This document shows positions 7,365 through 12,248 of a stretch of 12,248 nt of DNA, one piece after another. A program made the position numbers and the translations under genes. A model generated the notes under the pieces. The model ran no database searches. It was not told the DNA's origin and saw only the letters and a list, made by a program, of their open reading frames with translations. Source of the DNA: Thiorhodovibrio sp. (GTDB taxonomy: Bacteria > Pseudomonadota > Gammaproteobacteria > Chromatiales > Chromatiaceae); assembly GCA_007128075.1 (NCBI GenBank), contig SKYD01000095.1, positions 1 to 12,248 of the forward strand, given 5' to 3'. The number at the start of each line of letters is the position of its first letter. The stretch's first letter is position 1.

Positions 7365-8096
7365 ATGCAGATTGCTTTAGTCACTGGAGCCAGTCGCGGC
7401 ATTGGGCAGGGCATTGCCCGCCATCTTGGCCAGCAGGGGGCGCATGTCGTTGGCACAGCGACCACGCCAGCCGGAGCCGAGCGCATTAGCCAATACTTAG
7501 CCGAGGCGGGCATTGCTGGTTTTGGGCTGTGTCTTGATGTCACCCAGCCTGAGTCGATCACCGCCACCTTAGAGCAGATCGAAGAGCGCGTCGGTGCGCC
7601 GTCGATTTTGGTTAATAATGCCGGCATCACCCGTGATACTCTGCTCATGCGGATGAAAGACGAGGACTGGGATGCGATCATTGCCACCAATCTCAGCGCG
7701 GTCTATCGGCTGAGCAAAGCCTGTCTGCGCCCGATGATGAAAGCACGCGCTGGACGGATTATTAACATCACCTCGATTGTCGGCTTTAGTGGCAATGCTG
7801 GACAAGCCAACTATGCTGCGGCGAAGGCGGGCGTGGTTGGGTTTACTAAATCCTTAGCGCGTGAGGTTGGCTCACGCTCGATTACGGTCAACTGCGTGGC
7901 TCCGGGCTTTATTGACACCGATATGACCCGCGCATTGAACGATGAACAACGCCAGGCTTTGCTTGCTGAGGTGCCACTAGGTCGCTTAGGTCAGGTTGAG
8001 GATATTGCCGCCGCCGTTGGCTTTTTGGCCTCAGAACAGGCAAGCTATATCACCGGCGAGACGCTGCATGTCAATGGTGGCATGTTGATGGTTTAG
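7365..8096 (+). CDS. fabG: 3-oxoacyl-ACP reductase
   Basis: FabG is the NADPH-dependent reductase for the first reduction of each fatty acid elongation cycle, turning 3-oxoacyl-ACP into 3-hydroxyacyl-ACP. The 243-residue protein is a classical short-chain dehydrogenase: the TGASRGIG nucleotide-binding motif at residues 7-14, NNAG at 84-87, and the catalytic tetrad N109, S137, Y150 and K154 (NITSIVGFSGN...ANYAAAKAG). The PGFIDTDMT segment and the C-terminal GETLHVNGGMLMV match FabG rather than generic dehydrogenases, and the fabD-fabG-acpP context confirms it. ATG 7365 follows a strong GGAGGTG. The N terminus begins almost directly at the first beta strand (MQIALVTGASRG), slightly shorter than E. 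coli FabG. It is followed by a 101-base gap, the largest in the window, before acpP. Confidence 0.96.
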   Translation: MQIALVTGASRGIGQGIARHLGQQGAHVVGTATTPAGAERISQYLAEAGIAGFGLCLDVTQPESITATLEQIEERVGAPSILVNNAGITRDTLLMRMKDEDWDAIIATNLSAVYRLSKACLRPMMKARAGRIINITSIVGFSGNAGQANYAAAKAGVVGFTKSLAREVGSRSITVNCVAPGFIDTDMTRALNDEQRQALLAEVPLGRLGQVEDIAAAVGFLASEQASYITGETLHVNGGMLMV

Positions 8097-8144
8097 GCGC
8101 GAGCGCGTTTAATACTTTCGCTGATCGGGTTTTATCTCTAAAAT
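8085..8144 (+). promoter_or_regulatory. Candidate promoter region for acpP
   Basis: Two weak sigma-70-like arrangements are visible. TTGATG (8085-8090, inside the end of fabG) lies 17 bases before TTTAAT (8108-8113). TTCGCT (8117-8122) lies 16 bases before TAAAAT (8139-8144). acpP is usually transcribed strongly from its own promoter as well as from upstream, which makes a promoter in this gap plausible; neither match is good enough to choose from sequence alone. Confidence 0.35.
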
Positions 8145-8151
8145 ACCGCCA

Positions 8152-8177
8152 CCCCACCATCTTGGGGATTCTTTTTT
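8152..8177 (+). terminator. Hairpin plus T-tract in the acpP leader (possible terminator or attenuator)
   Basis: CCCCA (8152-8156) pairs with TGGGG (8163-8167) around a 6-base loop, and is followed at once by ATTCTTTTTT (8168-8177). This has the layout of an intrinsic terminator with a short 5-bp stem. It would partly end transcripts from the fabG side, or sit in the 5' leader of transcripts started from the acpP promoter candidates. The ribosome binding site (AGAGGA, 8182-8187) follows soon after. The stem is short, so termination strength is uncertain. Confidence 0.45.
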
Positions 8178-8197
8178 AGCTAGAGGATTGCAGAATA

Positions 8198-8434
8198 ATG
8201 AGCAGCGTTGAAGAGCGAGTACAAAAAATCGTTGTCGATCAATTGGGCGTTAAAGAGGATGAGGTCACGCCTGAGGCATCCTTTGTCGATGACTTAGGGG
8301 CTGATTCGCTGGATACCGTTGAGCTGGTGATGGCACTTGAAGAGGCCTTTGAGACCGAAATTCCTGATGAGGATGCTGAAAAAATCACCACCGTCAAGCA
8401 GGCCATCGACTATATCAACGAACACCAGAGCTGA
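8198..8434 (+). CDS. acpP: Acyl carrier protein
   Basis: AcpP carries growing acyl chains on a 4'-phosphopantetheine arm and is the shared substrate of FabD, FabH, FabG and FabF encoded around it, and of PlsX. The 78-residue, strongly acidic protein has the modification motif GADSLDTVELVMALEE with S37 as the attachment serine, and the typical start MSSVEERVQKIVVDQLGV and end AIDYINEHQS. Length and sequence are close to those of E. coli AcpP. ATG 8198 is preceded by AGAGGA (8182-8187) with a 10-base spacer. It stands alone between a 101-base leader with a hairpin/T-tract and a 69-base spacer with a perfect hairpin, so its mRNA level may be set apart from its neighbours, as expected for one of the most abundant proteins of the cell; that regulatory reading is inference. 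Confidence 0.98.
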   Translation: MSSVEERVQKIVVDQLGVKEDEVTPEASFVDDLGADSLDTVELVMALEEAFETEIPDEDAEKITTVKQAIDYINEHQS

Positions 8435-8459
8435 TGGCCAACGGGCTGAAACAAGCGTG

Positions 8460-8478
8460 GCTGCCCATTGCGGGCAGC
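8460..8478 (+). repeat. Perfect 7-bp stem-loop between acpP and fabF
   Basis: GCTGCCC (8460-8466) and GGGCAGC (8472-8478) form a perfect inverted repeat around the 5-base loop ATTGC. No T-run follows (ACCAAAAGCATTT), so it does not look like an intrinsic terminator. It lies 25 bases after the acpP stop and 25 before the fabF start, a position suited to protecting the acpP 3' end or guiding RNA processing. The structure is seen; the function is inferred. Confidence 0.6.
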
Positions 8479-8503
8479 ACCAAAAGCATTTCAGAGGTGA
8501 TTC

Positions 8504-9745
8504 ATGGCAGGTAGAAGGGTTGTCGTAACCGGATTGGGAATCATCGCACCCGTCGGGCTGGATATTCCATCGGCTTGGGAGAGCATCGTCAACGGACGCA
8601 GTGGGATTCAAACCATTACGCATTTTGATGTGGCACCGTTTAGCACGCGCTTTGGTGGTCCGATCTATAACTTTGACGCAACTGAGTACTTTGCCAAGAA
8701 GGATCTGCGCAAAATGGATGCGTTTATCCATTATGGCGTGGCCGCTGGCTGTCAGGCACTGACAGATTCTGGGCTGGAGATCACTGATGCCAATCGGCAC
8801 CGGATCGGAGTTGCAGTCGGCTCAGGCATCGGGGGCATCACCGGCATTGAGAATAACTATGCCGCTTATCGCGATGGGGGCCCACGCAAAATCTCGCCGT
8901 TTTTTGTGCCAGCAAACATCGTCAACATGGTGGCGGGGAATCTGTCGATTAAATTTGGTCTGACTGGACCAAATTATTCCATCGTCTCGGCCTGTAGCAC
9001 TGGCACCCATAACATCGGTGAAGCGGCGTTAATGATTCGTCACGGCATTGTCGATGTCATGGTCGCCGGTGGGGCGGAGATGGCGACCTCGCCAGTGGGA
9101 TTGGGGGGCTTTGCCGCTGCCCGCGCACTCTCCACCCGCAATGATGACCCGCAACGCGCCAGCCGTCCGTTCGACAAAGACCGTGATGGCTTTGTGTTAA
9201 GCGATGGTGCCGGGGTGATGGTGCTTGAGGAATATGAGGCGGCTAAGGCACGCGGGGCAAACATCTATGCCGAGCTGGTTGGTGTTGGCATGAACTCCGA
9301 TGCCTATCACATGACCGCGCCTTCGCAGGATGGAAAAGGCGCGAGCGCCTGTATGCAGTTAGCACTCAAAGATGCTGGGCTCAATGCTGACCAAATCGAT
9401 TATGTCAATGCGCATGGCACCTCAACGCCGGCTGGCGACATTGCTGAGGTCAAAGGCATTAAGCTGACCTTTGGCGATCATGCAGCGCAAGTGGCGGTGA
9501 GTTCAACCAAGTCGATGACCGGGCACATGCTCGGTGCGGCGGGTGGGGCTGAAGCCATCTTTAGTGTGTTGGCGTTGCGCGATCAGATCGCACCACCGAC
9601 CATCAACTACGAAACCAAAGATCCCGACTGTGACATTGATGTGGTTCCCAACACCGCGCGCGAAATGACCATCAACTGCGCGTTGAGCAATTCGTTTGGG
9701 TTTGGTGGCACCAATGGCACACTGATCTTTCGGCGGATGCAATGA
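8504..9745 (+). CDS. fabF: Beta-ketoacyl-ACP synthase II
   Basis: FabF condenses malonyl-ACP with acyl-ACP in the elongation steps of fatty acid synthesis and, in E. coli, handles C16:1 to C18:1 elongation that responds to temperature. The 413-residue protein is full length with the Cys-His-His catalytic set: C164 in SIVSACSTGTH, H304 in YVNAHGTSTPAGD and H341 in STKSMTGHMLGAAGG, with the conserved lysine K336. The N-terminal RRVVVTGLGIIAPVG and C-terminal NSFGFGGTNGTLIF are standard. Length, the acpP neighbour and the pattern near C164 fit FabF rather than FabB. ATG 8504 is preceded by GAGGTGA (8494-8500), a good Shine-Dalgarno at short spacing. The next gene, mltG, starts 3 bases after the stop; in E. 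coli pabC lies in this slot and it is missing here. Confidence 0.97.
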   Translation: MAGRRVVVTGLGIIAPVGLDIPSAWESIVNGRSGIQTITHFDVAPFSTRFGGPIYNFDATEYFAKKDLRKMDAFIHYGVAAGCQALTDSGLEITDANRHRIGVAVGSGIGGITGIENNYAAYRDGGPRKISPFFVPANIVNMVAGNLSIKFGLTGPNYSIVSACSTGTHNIGEAALMIRHGIVDVMVAGGAEMATSPVGLGGFAAARALSTRNDDPQRASRPFDKDRDGFVLSDGAGVMVLEEYEAAKARGANIYAELVGVGMNSDAYHMTAPSQDGKGASACMQLALKDAGLNADQIDYVNAHGTSTPAGDIAEVKGIKLTFGDHAAQVAVSSTKSMTGHMLGAAGGAEAIFSVLALRDQIAPPTINYETKDPDCDIDVVPNTAREMTINCALSNSFGFGGTNGTLIFRRMQ

Positions 9746-9748
9746 TCC

Positions 9749-10795
9749 GTGGTCAGTCGTCGGATCAGGCAGACTTTTATCACCCTGTTGCTGGTCGCCA
9801 TTGCCTTGGCGGCTGGTGGGGGGTGGTTTTTATGGACTGATTACCAGCGCGTTCTTGATGCCCCGCTAGCAATTGCTTCCGATCAAGAAACGCTGGTGGT
9901 GCCTCGCGGAACTGGGCTGCGCCAGCTTGCCACCCAGATTGCCGACGCGGGCATGTTGCCGGCGGCGCACTATGTGATTGCTCGCGTTTATCAACGCGGT
10001 GAAGTGGCGGCGATCAAAGCTGGCGAATATCAACTCACCCCGGGCATGACGCTTGATCAGCTCATCGATCAACTGGTCGCCGGGCGCTCGTTGCAATTTC
10101 CCGTCACCTTAATTGAAGGACGCACCTTTCGTCAGGCATTGGCCGACATTCAAAACACCGCACCCTTTCAAGCCACCCTGGTTGATCTGAGTGATGCCGA
10201 GATCATTGCCCGTCTAGGGCTTGACATCGACCATCCCGAAGGCTGGTTTTTGCCTGAGACCTATCATTTTAATCGCGGTGCCACTGATGCAATGGTCTTA
10301 CAGCGGGCGCATCAGCGGATGCAAACGGTGTTAGCCAAAGAATGGGCTAAGCGCGATCCCGATTTGCCATTAGAAACACCTTACGAAGCACTGATTCTTG
10401 CCTCAATCATTGAGCGAGAGACTGGTCGTGCTGATGAACGCGCCAAAATTGCCGGGGTATTTGTGCGGCGCTTGAATATTGGGATGCGTCTGCAAACCGA
10501 CCCGACGGTGATTTATGGCTTAGGTGAGGATTTTGACGGGCGGCTGCGGCGGGCTGATTTACAACGCGACACACCCTACAATACTTATCTACACCATCAT
10601 CTGCCGCCGACACCGATTGCACTTCCTGGGCAGGCGGCAATCCATGCTGCGTTGCATCCGCTGCCTGGGCGGTCGCTGTATTTTGTCTCCCGAGGCGATG
10701 GCAGCCATCACTTCTCTGCCACATTAGCAGAACACAACTGCGCAGTGCAGCGTTATATCCGTGGGCGAGAGTGTAACCTGGAACGCTTTCAATGA
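9749..10795 (+). CDS. mltG: Endolytic murein transglycosylase
   Basis: MltG (formerly YceG) is an inner-membrane lytic transglycosylase that cuts nascent peptidoglycan glycan strands and is thought to end their polymerisation. The 348-residue protein has a short cytoplasmic N terminus rich in arginine, one membrane helix at about residues 10-29 (FITLLLVAIALAAGGGWFLW), a LysM-like region (about 45-115) and the catalytic YceG domain. The catalytic glutamate is E222 in ILASIIERETG, matching E218 of E. coli in SIVEKET, and the nearby RLNIGMRLQTDPTVIYGLG, YNTY and ALHPLPGRSLYFVSRGDG blocks are diagnostic. The start is GTG 9749, 3 bases after fabF; no in-frame ATG or Shine-Dalgarno is visible, so coupling to fabF is likely. 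The stop overlaps the tmk start (ATGA 10792-10795). Confidence 0.94.
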   Translation: MVSRRIRQTFITLLLVAIALAAGGGWFLWTDYQRVLDAPLAIASDQETLVVPRGTGLRQLATQIADAGMLPAAHYVIARVYQRGEVAAIKAGEYQLTPGMTLDQLIDQLVAGRSLQFPVTLIEGRTFRQALADIQNTAPFQATLVDLSDAEIIARLGLDIDHPEGWFLPETYHFNRGATDAMVLQRAHQRMQTVLAKEWAKRDPDLPLETPYEALILASIIERETGRADERAKIAGVFVRRLNIGMRLQTDPTVIYGLGEDFDGRLRRADLQRDTPYNTYLHHHLPPTPIALPGQAAIHAALHPLPGRSLYFVSRGDGSHHFSATLAEHNCAVQRYIRGRECNLERFQ

Positions 10796-11445
10796 TCGGT
10801 AGCCGTGGGCGTTTGATCACGCTAGAGGGCATTGAGGGCGCGGGCAAAACCACACAACGAGACACCGTGTGTCATGTGCTGCTAGAGGCTGGTCTGCCCA
10901 TGCTCAAAACCCGCGAGCCTGGAGGTAGCGAAATTGCCGAGCGGATTCGCATCCTGTTGTTAGATCCTGACAATCAAGAGATGAGCTCAGTCACCGAGTT
11001 ATTGCTGATGTTCGCTGCTCGTGCTGAACATCTGGTTAAAACCGTGCAGCCAGCACTGGCTGAGGGCACCTGGGTGGTCTGTGATCGATTTACGGATACC
11101 AGCTATGCTTATCAGGGCGCGGGGCGGGGGCTGGCGCTGGAACATATCAAGGCATTAAAAAACTTGGTGCAGGGCAAGTTGACCCCGAATTTAACCCTAT
11201 TGCTTGATCTGCCCGCAGAAACTGGATTGGCACGCGCCAAACAGCGCGGGCTGACGGATCGCTTTGAGTCCGAAACGCTTGATTTTTTTCGCCGCGCTCG
11301 GCAACAGTATCTTGCCCTCGCTGCTGAGGAACCTGAGCGGATTCGGGTGATCGATGCGGCGGCATCGCTGGAGCAAGTCACTGCAACCGTGACCTCGATC
11401 GTGCAAGGTTATATTGCCGCTGAACGCGGTCGGATTGTGCCATGA
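10792..11445 (+). CDS. tmk: Thymidylate kinase
   Basis: Tmk phosphorylates dTMP to dTDP with ATP, an essential step to dTTP. The 217-residue protein has the P-loop GIEGAGKTT at residues 13-21, the REPGG substrate-binding motif, the CDRFTDTSYAYQGAGRG motif (the DR-x block that binds dTMP and Mg), and a lid region RAKQRGLTDRFES with the basic residues found in E. coli-type enzymes, whose catalytic arginine lies in the lid and not the P-loop. The length is normal. ATG 10792 overlaps the mltG stop, and the tmk stop overlaps the holB start (ATGA 11442-11445), so the three genes form a tightly coupled translation unit. The mltG-tmk-holB order is standard for gammaproteobacteria. Confidence 0.97.
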   Translation: MIGSRGRLITLEGIEGAGKTTQRDTVCHVLLEAGLPMLKTREPGGSEIAERIRILLLDPDNQEMSSVTELLLMFAARAEHLVKTVQPALAEGTWVVCDRFTDTSYAYQGAGRGLALEHIKALKNLVQGKLTPNLTLLLDLPAETGLARAKQRGLTDRFESETLDFFRRARQQYLALAAEEPERIRVIDAAASLEQVTATVTSIVQGYIAAERGRIVP

Positions 11446-12248
11446 GCACACCAGAGCCACTGCCTGACTGGCTACATGCGGCTTGGCAGCCGTTATGGGC
11501 AGCGCACAGTGCGCGGCGGTTGGGTCATGCTTGGCTGATTTGTGGTGCAGAAGGTGTGGGTAAGCGGCTGTTTGCCAAAACCTTTGCCCAAGCACTGCTG
11601 TGCCAAACCCCGCACCCATCTGGCGAGCCATGCGGGCTGTGCGCCGAATGCCAGTTGATGGCAAGCGGCAATCATCCAGATCGCGTGCTGATCGCACCAG
11701 ATGCCGAGAGCGCCAGCAAAGAGATCAAGGTCGATACCATCCGTGAGCTGGTTGCGGGTGAGTCGCTGATGCCCAGCCGCGGGGCGATTAAAATTTTAAT
11801 CATCGCACCTGCCGAGGCGATGAATCGGGCGGCTGCGAATAGTCTGCTGAAAACCTTAGAAGAGCCGTCATCCTCAACGCTGTTGCTTTTGGTTTCCGAA
11901 CAGCCTTCGCGGCTTCCAGCGACCATTCTCAGTCGCTGTCAACGCATAGTGATTGCAGTTCCCTCAGCGGCTGTTGCTGTTCCTTGGCTGCAAACACGGC
12001 TACCCAACACCGCATCTCCCGAGTTGTTATTGCATCTGGCAGCAGGTGCGCCACTGCGGGCGCTTGAGTTGGCAACAGGCGAACTGCTGGCTTTACGCGA
12101 AACACTCTTTGAAGAGCTGAGAGCCTTAACCAAGGCGCGTCTTGATCCGCTGTCACTGGCTGCCACTTGGCAGCGGCGCGATCTCGGATTAGTATTGAGC
12201 GTGTTTGCAGGCTGGCTGGGGGATTTGTTGCGGCTGCAATGCAATCCG
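11442..12248 (+). CDS. holB: DNA polymerase III delta prime subunit, N-terminal part (partial)
   Basis: Delta prime is the stator of the clamp loader that places the beta sliding clamp on DNA. The frame is open from ATG 11442 to the last base (269 codons), so only the C terminus is missing. Visible features are the RLGHAWLICGAEGVGKR start of the AAA+ fold, with a Walker A in which the usual Thr/Ser is Arg; the zinc-binding cysteines C54, C64, C67 and C70 (CGLCAEC); NSLLKTLEEP; and the ILSRCQ sensor motif containing the SRC arginine finger that acts on the neighbouring ATPase subunit. The altered Walker A agrees with delta prime lacking ATPase activity, while keeping GxGK is more canonical than E. 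coli HolB. The start overlaps the tmk stop by four bases. Identity is supported by sequence and by position after tmk. Confidence 0.94.
   Translation, partial: MSTPEPLPDWLHAAWQPLWAAHSARRLGHAWLICGAEGVGKRLFAKTFAQALLCQTPHPSGEPCGLCAECQLMASGNHPDRVLIAPDAESASKEIKVDTIRELVAGESLMPSRGAIKILIIAPAEAMNRAAANSLLKTLEEPSSSTLLLLVSEQPSRLPATILSRCQRIVIAVPSAAVAVPWLQTRLPNTASPELLLHLAAGAPLRALELATGELLALRETLFEELRALTKARLDPLSLAATWQRRDLGLVLSVFAGWLGDLLRLQCNP

Noticed and set aside
8097..8110. GC-rich GCGCGAGCGCG followed by TTT just after fabG
   Set aside because: Only a 3-bp stem with a 4-base loop can form and the T-run is three bases, too weak to call a terminator.
8294..8800. Long minus-strand open frame (168 codons) opposite acpP and fabF
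   Set aside because: It crosses two certain genes and their spacer, has no recognisable domain, and looks like a frame left open by the codon bias of the + strand genes.
9579..9591. Near-perfect palindrome GCGATCAGATCGC
   Set aside because: It lies within conserved fabF coding sequence and is a short chance pairing of GATC-containing codons, with no repeat partner or regulatory setting.
11197..11697. Minus-strand open frame (166 codons) opposite tmk and holB
   Set aside because: It is antisense to two conserved genes and its translation has no family features.

Overview
The window looks like an ordinary stretch of a gammaproteobacterial chromosome. All real genes are on the + strand, packed tightly with small gaps or 4-base stop/start overlaps. 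The gene order yceD-rpmF-plsX-fabH-fabD-fabG-acpP-fabF-mltG-tmk-holB is the classic gammaproteobacterial ribosome/fatty-acid/cell-envelope cluster known from E. coli, and the proteins are recognisable end to end. I cannot name the genus. Moderately GC-rich codon use is similar throughout, and I saw no tRNA, rRNA, insertion sequence, CRISPR array, integrase or other mark of mobile DNA.

Layout. Positions 1-387 hold the C-terminal part of adenylosuccinate synthetase (purA), cut by the window edge. Next comes a complete oxaloacetate decarboxylase sodium pump, oadG-oadA-oadB (423-3633): a small membrane gamma subunit, the biotinylated carboxyltransferase alpha subunit and the polytopic Na+-translocating beta subunit. 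From 3669 on, yceD and rpmF (ribosomal protein L32) lead into plsX, fabH, fabD, fabG, acpP and fabF. These make phosphatidic-acid precursor (PlsX) and run initiation (FabH), malonyl loading (FabD), elongation (FabF) and first reduction (FabG) on the acyl carrier protein (AcpP). The cluster ends with mltG (peptidoglycan endolytic transglycosylase), tmk (thymidylate kinase) and the N-terminal 269 codons of holB (DNA polymerase III delta prime), which runs off the right edge.

How the genes work together. The second half couples ribosome supply (L32, YceD), membrane lipid synthesis, septal/peptidoglycan termination (MltG) and DNA replication (Tmk, HolB), all growth-linked jobs. The Oad pump decarboxylates oxaloacetate and exports Na+. 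It has no obvious biochemical link to the lipid genes beyond pyruvate/acetyl-CoA supply, so its position is most simply a lineage-specific neighbour.

Points of interest are modest and mostly regulatory: a promoter-like sequence that would give yceD a nearly leaderless mRNA; a hairpin with a T-tract in the acpP leader; a perfect 7-bp hairpin between acpP and fabF; absence of pabC from its usual slot; and several genes with no visible Shine-Dalgarno sequence. I found no convincing evidence of a previously undescribed system.
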